DNA of 64,000 nt, taken from contig OX393565.1 of the NCBI GenBank assembly GCA_947652115.1, positions 27,492,231 to 27,556,230 on the forward strand, written 5' to 3'. The notes under the pieces were generated by a model, which worked only from the letters and a program-made list of their open reading frames with translations, was not told where the DNA came from and did no database searches. Shown one piece after another: positions 35,673 through 47,366 of this stretch. A program made the position numbers and the translations under genes. Positions within the stretch are counted from its first letter, which is position 1, and every line of letters starts with the position of its first letter. This DNA comes from Blastomussa wellsi (lineage: Eukaryota; Cnidaria; Anthozoa; Scleractinia; Plerogyridae).

Positions 35673-36928
35673 TTAATTCAATCCAAAAGGTAGCTTCTCT
35701 CCTTTCAAACCAGCTTTTAAGTTCATTAAAACCACCTCCATCATTTTGATTCTTGTGCTAGCAGATGCTGACGCAACATGAGGCGTTAAAGTAACATTAG
35801 ACATTTTTAACAATGCATGGTCTCTTGGAAGAGGCTCTGGTTCTGTGACGTCAAGTGCGGCAGCTCTTATGACTCCATTCTGCAGCGCATTGGCCAGGTC
35901 AGTATGGTTGACAACTCCTCCACGTGAGATATTGACTAGCGTTGCTGTTCGTTTCATCGAGGATAACTCTCTTGTTGTTATCATGTTTGTTGTTTCGGGT
36001 GTCAGAGGAGTGCATAGCACTACAAAGTCTGACTGGCACAACAGGTCGTCCAAGGAACTGCAGTACTGAGCGCCTGAAAAAGTTCATGCACAGAATTCAG
36101 AATGAAAATTTACCAGAATAACCTGCTATCTTTTATTTGAATTATACATGTTTTACCGCTTCCTTTGTTGGTTTGCCGAGGTCGAGAGTTCGAGCCCTGG
36201 CCGGACCAAGACTAACTGGTTTTTAAAATGACTGACGAGAAAGTACATCCTTTGCTATGGCATTTGCAACACGTTAGACTTCCAATTCTGCTCGGTTATA
36301 AAAGAATGATAAACTGTAGGTCCCATTTCCTATTCAAAGCTGACCCCACATCACTTTCACCAGTGTCTGTGTTCTGGCTGAATGGTTGGTGCTTCTCATT
36401 GGCCCTATCTATGCCTCTCCCCTTAATATAGTTGTCCAATAAAATTGCAATGTTTAAGGTAAATAAGAAAAACAAAAGAGTTCCATACAGAGAAGCCATC
36501 ATGTATCTTACCAAGTTGTCTCTCCTCAACTTCTTTCCTGTTCCTGTTGTAGTATAGAACTTTCATGTCAAAGCCACAGGCCCGTTTTGCCACAGCACAC
36601 CCAATCCTGCCCAAACCAACAATTCCAATGGTTGAACCACTTACCATGCTGCCATAATAGCCATGCAAGTATGAAAACTAAAACCAGGGTAAAAACAATT
36701 AAGCTTATTATCAGGTAGAGTCACTGCGGCGTATTTAGTTTTATTATTCAACAAATTGCCACATTGCCCATATTGTCATGAAGTGATTGCTATCCCTGAT
36801 ATCCTGTGATATGCATAAGTTACAATGATTCTGGCATAAGAAGTCTTATAAAGTGCCACAATGCAACAGCTTTTCTAGCTGAAAAATGTGCTTCGTGGAC
36901 AAATTGTTGAATAATAAAACAATTAATA

Positions 36929-36968
<40 letters not shown>

Positions 36969-38237
36969 TAATATAGCGCCAATACCATTAATGGCGCTGT
37001 ATACTATTACTAAAAATAGATTTCACACATGAGATCCCATGAGACACCCCGCATGGACTCAGACAAACATTGTGACCCGCAATAAAGAAATGTATGAGCG
37101 TGGAATGCGGTATCGAAGGAAAAGAGCGAAAAACTTCATTAAATTGTAGAATTTGCTTCTAGAAAGACAAGGAATGGTTGGTACCAAACACTGTTGTTGG
37201 GGTGGATGCAATACCGACTCGACACATCCCGACAGATGGCCGAAATCTCTCAAATCGGGACATAAAGTATTCATACCATTTCCTAAACAATCCGGCAAGA
37301 GTATTGAAAAGTGTAAGCATTGGATAGTGGCTTGTTTAAGAGAATATTTCACTGAGAAAAGCATCACAAGAAACACATACATGCTGCCAAGTTTCAACTG
37401 CATTGCCTTATTATTTGCAGAGAAATTCTTCTTTTTGTGTTTAATTAACCCATTCTGTAACCACTTGTGCTGTCGTCAGTTATATAATTTGCATAAACGT
37501 GAATATCGCTGCATCATATGAAGGAAAACGCCATTCTTTCTCATTTTGAAACGGCTGTACTTCATATGCATTTTAACAGGTGATTTCTTCGAATCAACAA
37601 GATTTTGCACAATTCTGTGCAGTTTTGACCATCCATCTTGTCTTGCCTGTTATTCTATTCATTCAGTGTACATTGTCACACAATCACCTATTAAAGAGCT
37701 CGCGTGACCTACATATCTATTATGGCTCTTTCCCGTACGCAAGGAAGGGCGTTGTGCTAACTGGTACAGGCAATGCTTTGAGCATCAAATTTTCCTTAAT
37801 GAAGTCAAGCATACCTGCTTTGTTTCAGGATTTCTGGCAATTCTGTCTCCCTCGACAACATTTCTAGCAGAAGCCATCAAGAGAGCAAAAGCCATGTCTG
37901 CCGTACAATCAGTAAGCACTCCTGGAGTATTCCCCACGGCAATGCCACGCTCACTAGCAGCCGCTATATTGATGTGATTAACACCAACACCGAAATTACT
38001 AATAACTTTAAGATTGGGGAATGAATCCATGAACTTTGCGTCGATATGGAAATGGCCGAAGTAGTTTACCAGTCCTTCGACTCTCTGAACAAGCTCATCA
38101 CTGATTTCAGATATCTTAGTCGGATCAACCAAGATCATTTTGAAGTGAACTTCATCTTCATCTACCAATTGTTGTAGTTGAGGAGGAAGTGTGATGGCGG
38201 GCGTGCGAGCTACCACAGGTCTTGACCGTGTTTCCAT
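35673..38237 (-). CDS. D-isomer-specific 2-hydroxyacid dehydrogenase (GRHPR-like)
   Basis: Three exons on the minus strand: 38237-37815 (open to an upstream ATG at 38345), 36677-36512, and 36073-35673, phases 0 and 1. From the ATG at 38237 the product is 329 residues, normal for the family; the upstream ATG adds 36 residues with no early acidic side chains, which could be a mitochondrial presequence. Motifs: NFGVGVNHIN, GNTPGVLTD, the nucleotide loop GLGRIG, then YYNR (an Arg that favours NADP(H)), PLTPETTNMI, NISRGGVV (catalytic Arg), DVTEPEPL (catalytic Glu) and TPHVASAS (catalytic His). Family members reduce glyoxylate, hydroxypyruvate or related 2-keto acids; the exact substrate is not visible. 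The gene lies between two GPCR paralogues on the other strand. Intron 1 holds a THAP-like fragment and an AAT microsatellite; intron 2 a SINE. Confidence 0.9.
36165..36420 (+). mobile_element. SINE fragment in dehydrogenase intron 2
   Basis: A B-box-like GAGAGTTCGAGCCC is followed by a body with TGACTGACGAGAAAGTACAT, GGCATTTGCAACACGTTAGA, TCTGCTCGGTTAT and TAAACTGTAGGTCCC. I recognise this order from abundant coral SINEs. The A box is decayed and the 3' limit is uncertain. Confidence 0.45.
36925..36975. repeat. AAT trinucleotide microsatellite
   Basis: AATAAT units run for about 45 bp with few interruptions in intron 1 of the dehydrogenase gene. Confidence 0.9.
37153..37404 (+). pseudogene. 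THAP-domain fragment, degenerate
   Basis: The + strand frame reads GMVGTKHCCWGGCNTDSTHP, then DRWPKSL and KVFIPFPKQSGK, EKCKHWIVACLREYF and INTRON-free NTYM. This is the shape of the THAP zinc-finger fold: the first cysteine pair, the FP motif, the W-x(3)-C core. The final cysteine/histidine pair expected after NTYV is replaced by LPSF, so the finger is not intact. THAP domains are common in P-element-type and Kolobok transposases. It lies antisense in intron 1 of the dehydrogenase, so a transposon relic is the simplest reading. Confidence 0.55.
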
Positions 38238-39156
38238 AGCGAAATCGAAAATGGTGGATGCACCCCGGCGAGCACAGGAAGCCCATACGTTGTATGTGAT
38301 TGACACGTGACATGATGAAAGAGAATGTATGAGAATGGGTTTCAAAATTGCCCTAAATTCTACGTGTGAAAAAGAATGTAACCTGTGTTTTACTAAAATT
38401 TGGGTGTAATCAATACTTGGTAGATTTATTGTTTCTTTTAACTTTGTAATACAAAATAATTACGCAAGAAGCTAACTATGGCTAAAACAAGAGTTCATTT
38501 CTTTCCCAGTGTGTTGTCACGCGATCTATGCGGTAAATTGCAACTTGCAACAGATCTAGATCACTTTTTTCCTTGACCGTTAATCGGTAAATTTGCATTT
38601 AAATCTCAGTAAAAAGCTGAAATTATGGCGAAAAACGGTGGGTTGTGGCTCCGGCTCGCAGGCTGGCTCGTCACGCGTAAGACCGCCTATGTGTGAGGCT
38701 AGGGGTAGCTTAACCTGCTATCAGGCGACTTCTTTTTTTGAAAAGAAGAAGGAAGAAAGTAGTATCCCGAGATGATATTAAGTAGGAAAGGAAGCATGAT
38801 CACAGGCTCCAGGGGTGACTCTGAAGTCAGGTCAGTGCGTATTCCACCCCAGCGGGGCTTCGTTTTGAAACTGACGTCATAGGTGAAGCATGCACAGTAA
38901 AGCACGTTTCAGTGGGTAAAACAGTATCAGCAGAATGCTTAACAGCTGACTCAAGTTTCACTTGCACGTAACGACACGTAAATAGATGTCCTCTATATTT
39001 TACCAGGACACTAAGTGAGAACAAATAATATTCGTTAGCCTCAGTAAATCAAGGATTTTGGACACTGTTATTATAGTCCTTGTTTCTGATTTGAGCTGAG
39101 TGAGGAAGTGTTGGCTGAACAGACATTGAAGACATCCTCTATACCCTCTCTGAATC

Positions 39157-40092
39157 ATGAATCTTTCTTCAAACGGATCCGAATCAAGCACCAATGAATG
39201 TCTCTTGCCAGTGTCTCACATTGCTGCGTTAATTCCAATCAACATTTTGTCAAGCATCATTGGAACAATCGGTAACACTTTGGTGCTTGCAACAGTTTAC
39301 ACGAACACAAGTCTACAGATTATTTCTAACTTTTGGTTGTCCAGTATGGCGGTTGCGGATTTGATGGTCACTGCGCTGGGGCAGCCACTACTCGTAACGT
39401 TCTGGGGACTACAAGTGAACGGTGAATGCAATGAGCCAGTTTCAGAGACATTTCGTCTTGTTGGTAACATGTCATGTTCGGCTTCAGTTCTTCACTTGTG
39501 TTTTATCAGCATTGATCGCTGCATTCTGATTATCCGACCGCTGGATTGCAAAACAATTCGTACAATGAAAAGATTTAAAATCGCACTGGTCGTTGCCTGG
39601 GCTGTGCCGGTCGTTTATGGCGTTCTGCGTATGACCGTTAGTAGGAAGGCGACATCTTATTTCACAGTCATTGCTGCTGCTCTCTGTTACTCGATCATCA
39701 TTTCTTCCTACACCTTAATTATAATAAAAGTCTGGAACCGTGGAACAGAAACGCTGAAAGGGTCAGCACGCGGTCACACAACAGAGGCAGCGTCACACTC
39801 GGTTGAACGTCGTGTCACAGTCACGGTGGCCATTGTTGTAGTTGTTTTTACAGTTTGCTGGATTCCGCTGATGTACCTTCGCAGTGCGTACGCTGAGAGC
39901 AATGTTGGTGTGGCGTACAACTGGGCACGGACACTGGCGTTGAGCAATTCAGCCATGAATCCGTGGATTTATTGTTTTCGCATGGAAGAGTTTCGAGCTA
40001 CCTACAAAAGACTACTCAGGTGTCGCTTGGGGCCTATCAAGCGTGACGCAAGCGATCAGTATGAACTTAACAGAGTACAGTCAAGTGAATGA
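39157..40092 (+). CDS. Intronless class A (rhodopsin-type) GPCR 2
   Basis: This 311-residue single-exon receptor is a clear paralogue of the one at 32518. Shared blocks include QIISN-[YF]-WL, ADLMVTALGQP, NMSCSASVLHLC, SIDRC, RRVTVT, AYNWARTLALSNS and MNPWIYCFR. It has the same departures from the class: DRC for DRY, a short TM4-TM5 loop without cysteine, and no cysteine at the top of TM3. N-terminal NLSS and NGS sequons are present. The long third intracellular loop carries Arg/Thr/Ser sites. Ligand and coupling are unknown. It starts about 0.9 kb from the 5' end of the divergent dehydrogenase. AATAAA at about 40366 could serve as poly(A) signal. Confidence 0.88.
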   Translation: MNLSSNGSESSTNECLLPVSHIAALIPINILSSIIGTIGNTLVLATVYTNTSLQIISNFWLSSMAVADLMVTALGQPLLVTFWGLQVNGECNEPVSETFRLVGNMSCSASVLHLCFISIDRCILIIRPLDCKTIRTMKRFKIALVVAWAVPVVYGVLRMTVSRKATSYFTVIAAALCYSIIISSYTLIIIKVWNRGTETLKGSARGHTTEAASHSVERRVTVTVAIVVVVFTVCWIPLMYLRSAYAESNVGVAYNWARTLALSNSAMNPWIYCFRMEEFRATYKRLLRCRLGPIKRDASDQYELNRVQSSE

Positions 40093-42411
40093 ACCATATA
40101 GCACGGGATACCTTTTAATAGTCCTCCTTTAATTTGAGTCGTCACGTCTTGCCGCAACTTGACGGAGAGTTGCGTGACGTTGTCATTCTTCATGGAACGT
40201 CCTCAAGTGGACAGGAGAGTTGCGGGCGACCCAAATGGCAGCTTTGGCCTTATTTTGAAGATTTATGGTATAATTAATTATTTTCTGATTAATAGATATA
40301 AGAAGAAGAAACCTACCAAGTTCAGCACTACGCGACACATTTGAGGCCTTATTGCTTACTTCTAAATAAAAAAATAACGTTTGCAATTTTTTAAGCTGTG
40401 AACTGTCCCAAGATTTAAAATCAGGTTTTGTATATGCACCCCTTGTTTCAAAATTGGAGAAATCATTGAGTCAAAAGTTTTATTTGCAAGAAATGGGGAC
40501 AATTTGCTGAAATTGGTGTGTTTCCTAAGATTAACAAGTCTATTTGATTAAATATATGCGGTAATGCTTCAAAGAGCATTTTTCAATTGATTGTCGAAAG
40601 CAATTAGCGAATTGCTTTGGTTGCTGGTTTTGTTTTGGCCCAGTGATTGTATCAAAAATCTTGTGCCTCTTTCAACAAATCAGAATTAAAACCAAAACCA
40701 ATCGTGACTCGCGCGCGCACGTTTTCCCGCGCTTTGTATCGGCAACGTGTTATTACTTCGAGTTTTGCCGGATTGATTCACCAGCTAGATTGTCTCTGTC
40801 CTTTGTGATTGGCCAAAATAATCTTTGGCTTACTTTGGCTTAAAACTCGCGCTAAGAACCCATTAACACACAGGGCTAAGGAAAACCATAAAATTTCCAA
40901 GGAAAACTTAAGCTCATCAATACTTTATTATAGGAAATTAACGTTCGTGTTAATTAAGGTATTGGAAATTAACGTTAAATTAACGTGAAGTGAAGGAACA
41001 TTTAATTTTCAGTAAAGGAAGTCAACGCGAAAGAGGTGCCAAAATTTCAAAATTAAGCCAAAAAGCAGATGTGTATGTTCCTGACAGTGATAGTGACTAA
41101 GAAGCAGCGCAAAATAAAATGCTACTGTTTCCTGGTTGTCAAAAATGTTTGGAGTGTATCAAAAATTTGGGACAAAATAATGGAAATTAACGCCGCGGAA
41201 ATTAGCGTCGCGGAAATTAACGTTACGCCAAATTAATGGCGCGGAAATTAACGTTCACAAAAATTAACGCGACTTAAATTAAGCGTTAATTTCCTATAAT
41301 GAGGGAAACTTGAACAATGTAAAAGGCAACTTTGCACATGTGGAATAAACTATTAACTAGGACTTTTGCCATCTTTATAATTCAAGGTTAAGATCGCATC
41401 TGTTCAATACTATGGGAAAAACACTTGACCTGCCCATTTCACTTTGTCTAGATTGAAACAATGGTGGGACTCTTTTAAAGCAGGAACTCCTATTAACATA
41501 ACCTTTTGCCGCACCGCGTAACTGAAATGCAATACAATGTCTTAATTAAACTGGCGTAATTCGTAAAGGAAATAAGATTTTTGCGTTTCGAGCAACTTCA
41601 GAAACAACCGCAGCACAGATCTATTTTTTTTGGATTGCCTCAAATCGCCCTTTTCTTGAAAAAAAAAAAGTCACTTCAGAAACTGACAGAGATTTAAAAT
41701 GCGGAGAGCAACTATTGATGATTTACTGGTAAGTCAAAATCGGTTAAATGACTAGATATTGCTCGAGTTTTTCTCAGTACAATTTGATATTAGGTAGAAA
41801 AGCGCAGTCTATTATTTTTAAGCCCATTTAACGTAAGCTAAAGACGATATTGAATGATTTAAAGTATGGCGGAACATCAACAGACTAATACAGTCTCTAT
41901 CATCTGCCGGCATAGTTTTTATACAAGATATTTTTTCTTCGTTGAATCCCAGGCAAGTAATACAAAAACATATTGAAACATCACTACTTAAAATTGAAAA
42001 ATCAAGTCAAGATTTTTTTAACTTGGCATACAATTTTTTGAGACATTCATATAAGCGAGCGTCTGATGCCTTATGAAGCAAATTGTGCTGATAACCCTAG
42101 AAACCAACAAAAGGCTCTGAGCATGAAATATAGCATCCATGTTTCGCGGCCAATCAGATTGCAGCAACAAAAAGGAGGCAATTTGTTAACTTCCCTTATG
42201 TTAAATTAACCCATTACTTCATAACTATAAGAACTACACTTATCTTAAAAGCATTCAACGCGAAATCACCAAACCGGAACAGCCAATAGTGATAATTTCT
42301 CTTTCAAAATAAATCCAGATAGCTGACAGCATCGTCAGTCGAGTTGTCGGGGTCTACTAAGCTGAGGACAAAAAAAACGTTTGTTTGGTTCTACTTTTAT
42401 TAACAGTCGCA
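40093..42411. other. Intergenic region with a GGAAATTAACG-repeat element
   Basis: Other than the TIR element at 40926-41302 this stretch between GPCR 2 and isomerase copy B shows no gene, tRNA or strong repeat. A TTAACAG just before the copy B start (42400-42406) could be the acceptor of a 5'-UTR intron. Confidence 0.5.
40926..41302. mobile_element. TIR element built of GGAAATTAACG motifs
   Basis: The left end TTATTATAGGAAATTAACG and right end CGTTAATTTCCTATAATGA are inverted. Inside, the motif GGAAATTAACG or GAAATTARCG recurs at least six times, densest at 41180-41260. Repeated subterminal motifs are typical transposase-binding arrays of non-autonomous DNA elements. No coding frame. Confidence 0.6.
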
Positions 42412-45400
42412 ATGTCGCTCTTGTACTTTTTTGAGACCAGCCTTGAGTACCACGGTATGACTTCCAAGCAACTTTATAAATTGTGGCTGGAACATGCTGT
42501 GGCCGCCTTTAAATTGTACGAACAAGGTATAATGAAATACGCCTTCAAGGTAAGTCCCTCAAAAACATCACTGTTTATGCGTAGTGCTGGCCATTTGGAA
42601 GTTTTGCTGATATTTTTTACATTACACCGTAATATCTACATACGATGTCTAAACTCCTTGTAAGTTGGTTTGAAATAAGCGATCTGGTCTATTGAGTGTC
42701 TGTATTGTTAGTATATCCACAGGTCATAATGTTGTAAGACTGATCACCGATACTATCATGAATTATGTTTGATTGTTATACGTATTTAGTTTATTTTTTT
42801 GCAGACGATGCTTTTTATGTCATCCATAGCTTGGTAAATACTTAACTTAGTCTAACCAAGGATCGGCTAGAATTCGATAGAATACTTTTTAGCTAAATAT
42901 ACTGGCTAAACAGATTGAATTCGAACATCATTGGAATCCTGATAAGAGGTTTCTTGTCACATTTTTTAATATAGAATGTTTAGATCTGTTTAGCCAACTT
43001 CTTGTTAATTAAATCTGACGAGTTGCAGGAAACACACGGAGAGTAGATACGTCATTAGCACGCAGTTTTCGATTAACGCACAGGTTTTCAAGAGGGTCTG
43101 AATATAATGGAGATCACATCGATAAACGACCATCACACTTAAACCGACAACGACCAATATTTTTAAATGCATTCCGAAGTGCAACGCTTTTCATCAACAA
43201 CGAAATTCGCACGGGGACCTCTGGACTCGGTGAAATAAACAGACCCGACGAAAACGTAATTGTTTTCTGTATATTTTACGACACTTGACTCCTCGACTGT
43301 AATAGACTGCTACACGACTGTGTCCGACTGGTCCACGATTGCTCCTCCACTTGACTGGACTCTTCCAGGCTATTCCTCGAGTGTACCCGACTTCCCGATT
43401 GCTTCTCGAGTGTTTCCGACTGTTCGTAATTTCAAGTTACGTTGACTTCAGTCTTCGCCGTAAGCCGAAGAGTGCCCCAGCCTTGTCCCGGATGAACTGG
43501 ATTAGACTCGCAAACGGCATTGACGTACTGATATTGTAAGCTCGGAGAATAATCCTTAACAATATTGAAAATTGTGATGTTGATATTATGATTAGCATAT
43601 CCTGAGTTGATTATGAATTCAAGAGTTTTCATGGAGGCAGCGTGGCCGAGTGGTTAGAGGGTTGGACTTGAAATCCGTAAGTCGCGGGTTCAAGTCCCGT
43701 TCTGACCACTAGCTGGTGTTGTTCTCGGTAGCCCCGAGTTCAACTCCTCAGCTACGCTTGTAAATAGCCAACTGGTCTGCCTCCTGCCAGTTGGGATTCT
43801 TAACCTTGTTATGTTTATTTACAATGTTTGTTTACATTGGCCCTGAAAAGCCCCAATGGGGAGTGGTCAATTAAGTAATTATTATTATTATTATTATTAT
43901 TATTCATTGGCTTATCGCGGGTCCCAATAAGGCGCGGTTAATCGTTAGCCGTAAACGTCGTAAACGGACAAAATTTTAACCGTCAGCTGTAAAAAACGTT
44001 ATAACACGCTAACAGTTAGCCGTACCAGATAGGCGAAAAATATCAACCGTAAGCGGTAAAAAAGCCAAAAGCGTTAGCCGTAAGAGCCAGTACTCCATAA
44101 GGCTTAAGCAGTCGTTTTTGCACGCTCTTATTGTTTTTTGTCTTTTTTCCAGATTTCTGGAGAAAGAAACGTCCTTGGTGGTAATAATGATATTACGTAA
44201 TTTTAGTAGCCATAAACTGAACAATATGAAGGAATAAATTGTCGCATGTGCATGCCAGATAATGCAATGCCCAGTTCCCCTCAGCTTATGAGGCACGCCA
44301 GTAGGGAGTCGTGGTCGCCGGTAGGGGTCATGATCACCGGTAGGGAGTCGTGGTCGCCGGTAGGGGTCATGATCACCGGTAGGGAGCCATGGTCGCCGGT
44401 AGGGAGTCATGGTTGCCGGTAGGGAGTCATGGTTGCCGGTAGGGAGTCATAGTCGCCGGTAGGGAGTCATGGTCGTCGGTAGGGAGTCATGGTTGCCGAT
44501 AGGGAGTCAAGATCTTCGGTAAGGAGTCGTGGTCGCCGGTAGGGAGGCTGATTTGGTTTTTCTTTTCGATCAGCATAATACCTCATTCAATAGATATAGC
44601 CTAAGATTCAACCAAGCTTTAAAGTGGAGCTCCATATTTTAATAATTTCTGAAAATGTCATCATTAAAAACTACTCTAGATAGATTCCCGAGCCGAAACA
44701 AGTCAGAACAGAAATTCCGCTCAGCAAGGATGACCCTAAAAAATTACGAAATCCTTTCTTGGCACCAGAAAAGAGAGACGCGAGCTCTGAAGTAAGAGAG
44801 AGCGGGAAGAAAGAGCCTGATAAAGAGTCAGGAGATGGAGCTGTAAATAAAGTGAAGGGATATATTAGACGGATAAAATGACAGGGGTTTACTTGCAACC
44901 TCGTTCCAAGGGCTCGTCCGTTAGTCATTTGTAACATTCTGGAAAATGTCCCCGCGATAGATAGAGAGGATTATTTTTAAGTTTTTTACAGCTAACGTTT
45001 ATAATTTGTTAGTTACTTTATTTCTATGTAAAATCTGGTTCAGCTGAGCTTGTGCCTGCTGTATTTTTTACAGTGATGTCAGTGGAGTCCCCAGCAGTAC
45101 TAGACACGTGCTTTGTCGGGCTCCCTCTTTACCAGACCCTCGGAGACCAACTGCACTCAACATTTACAGCTCTGAGGCAGTACGAAGGATTTGCCTCCGA
45201 TGTAAGCGCGAGAGCTGGGAAAGAGGATAGATATACGGCAGAAAAATCAAACTTGAAGAAGGGCTTGTTGTACTTTTTGACGTTCACAGTGGAATACGAT
45301 TCTGGTGAGCTGCTTAACACTTTTTATTAATTTATAATAATAGTCATTCAACTGGATCATTGGATAATGCAATACAAGAATTTTCATTGGCTTAGCCACC

Positions 45401-46818
45401 ATGTTATATATGAGCTAATATACCATGCTCTACAAAATATGGCAAGCGCACGCGGCAACAAGAACACTCGGGAACCCAAATATTGCAATTTTTTGTGTTT
45501 TTAATAAACAATTATTCCACTGGCGCTTGTTGGATATGAGATCGATAGTTAGAGCCAACTCGGCCCGACGTGCCTCCCATGGAGTAATGATAATAATATA
45601 ATCAGTCTAATTTTGTTTTTGGTTTTTCTTTTGTATTCAACAAACCTCATCTACTCTCATTAACTTTTCAAAAGGTATGACACAACAAGATCTCTTATCA
45701 GTCTGGGCCGAGGAGGCCAAAGAGGCACTGGACGCGAAAAAGTCTGGAACTATTTTGGACTTGTGGAAAGTTGTAGCAGAACGAAAGGTATGCGACATCA
45801 CCCACTCATAGCTGGTTCCTTCATTCGCCGAAAACGTCATCACTGATAATGTAGCCCTGTAATAAGCCACATTTTTATATGGCCGTGTCTCACGTGGAAT
45901 GGAAACTAGTGAATACACGAATTTGATTAGCTAAAATCGATATTGACCGTGGTCTAGATTTTCTCATCGAGACCGGCATCTAGACCGATTGCATTTTGGG
46001 GTCAGAAAATTACAAACAAAACAGGAACACATTGTCTCCTTTTTGTCTAAAAATACTAAATAGCAAATTAAAAAAGCTTGACAAGAATAAAAAGTAAAGA
46101 TACGACCAAATTTTTGCAAATTTAAGTTCAGCTCATCGCCGTGCGCAAACAAAATGTCAGCGAGAACGAAACAGTGTCGTTAAGCAAATTTAATTTTCCG
46201 TTTGGCCATATAATAAACATCTTATTAACCGAGCTGCGTTCGGTCTGTACTCACGACCTCGGTCAAGATTCTCCCATACATGCACAGACCTCCCGCTCGG
46301 TTAATAAGAGCTAATCATTTCTTTGATCTGCTGTTATTCAAATCTGACCAATCGGAAGACACTTTACACCAATCTACAGTTACGCTACCCCAATACACTA
46401 GTGTGAATTTTTTACTCAAATCTCAGACGTGCCTCCCAGTGTTTGTTGTAAATGGTTCCTCAAAATTTCGCTGTGTTCCCAAATTTCGGCTTCTGCTTGG
46501 AATTCTCGCAAAAATATATTGAGTGCTCGTTTCCTTGTGCACTCCACCCCTCCCCAGAGGTTTTCTTCTTTCTTCTAAGGGAAGAAAGCCTCCCGCTAAA
46601 TCAATGCAATGTACGCGTCAGTTTGAGGTTTATCGAATCCCGTATGTAATTTATTTCAGGTTCTTGCTGTCGTGTGTGTACAGGATCCAGCCGATGTCGA
46701 CAGAATGTCGCTGGACCTGCCAATCATGAAGAAAATGGGAGATAAGGTCCACGTGGAGTGCAAGTCCATACGGCCGATAGAAGAATGGGCCGAGGACCTT
46801 AAAAAGCTTGCAGAATAG
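42412..46818 (+). CDS. Tandem muconolactone-isomerase-like protein, copy B
   Basis: Five exons: 42412-42549, 44153-44180 (28-nt microexon), 45074-45304, 45675-45787, 46660-46818; phases 0,1,1,0; 222 residues. Domain 1 opens MSLLYFFETSLEYHGM; the microexon gives ISGERNVLG; then MSVESPAVLDTCF, GLPLYQTLGDQ and ALRQYEGFASDV. Domain 2: LLYFLTFTVEYDSG, LLSVWAEEAKEAL, ILDLWKVVAERK, CVQDPADVDRMS, LDLPIMKKMGDK, KSIRP and LKKLAE. The two halves are an internal duplication and match copies A and C throughout. The start was chosen by alignment with the other copies (MSLLYF); a longer in-frame ATG-like start at 42385 precedes a likely splice acceptor. AATAAA lies 75 bp after the stop (46893). Intron 1 carries a tRNA-Ser SINE and intron 2 a minisatellite. 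Function beyond the family fold is unknown. Confidence 0.75.
43634..43907 (+). mobile_element. tRNA-Ser(UGA)-derived SINE
   Basis: The head GGCAGCGTGGCCGAGTGGTT continues AGAGGGTTGGACTTGAAATCC (anticodon TGA) and reaches a B box GGGTTCAAGTCCC, as in tRNA-Ser. The variable arm and acceptor stem do not pair properly. A non-tRNA body with GTTTACATTGGCCCTG and AAAAGCCCCAATGGGGAGTG follows, and the element ends in an ATT repeat (43877-43907). It is a SINE, not a functional tRNA. It sits in intron 1 of copy B. Confidence 0.8.
44298..44546. repeat. ~20-bp minisatellite in copy B intron 2
   Basis: About twelve units of GGTAGGGAGTCATGGTYGCC occur in tandem, with 19-bp variants (GGTAGGGGTCATGATCACC). 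The first unit lies 118 bp past the 28-nt microexon. No stable open frame crosses the array in a plausible protein. Confidence 0.85.
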
Positions 46819-47366
46819 ACAAGAACGCGACACATGACTTGTGTGATTTACAAACTTTCTCGGTGCAAGTTAATTTGAAATACAGGCGGTACAATAAAAT
46901 GAAACAAAGTTTAAACTGAAGTAATTTCATTCATAATCATATGCTCCCTGGGTATTTATATCGTGTGGAGGAGAATTTTCTGCAAATTCGTTTCTGGAAC
47001 TGTGAAAATTAGTTGTTGGGTCTATATGACCAATTCAACATTAGGTTTGTTACGCGAGTTTTTGGGTCATTCTTGTGGGAAGCAGGAATTTCAGTTGCGG
47101 GTGCATGGATCTCGTGATTTTATGAGTCTTTTATGGGATCGGATTGGGAAGCGAAAATTGGATAACTTTACTCAATAAGTCTGAGTAAATATCTCTTTTG
47201 TTACGACCAATTAAGTGCATCTGCGTTACAGCTTATTAGCATTAATCTGTTTACCATTTTTCCTTGAGTACCTGGTCCAAATAAAGTAACTGGAGCAATA
47301 TAAAAAATTACAAATATTATTTCTACGTGTTTTAAATCTGTAAGTTGTGTTAACCTCTCGGATCAG

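Noticed and set aside
42805..42833. 29-nt AG/GT-bounded segment as the copy B microexon
   Set aside because: Wrong length for the frame and no GER-type motif. The segment at 44153-44180 fits length, phase and motif.
43634..43712. tRNA-Ser gene
   Set aside because: The head and B box match tRNA-Ser(UGA), but the acceptor and variable arms do not pair, and the sequence runs into a SINE body with an ATT tail. Called as a SINE.
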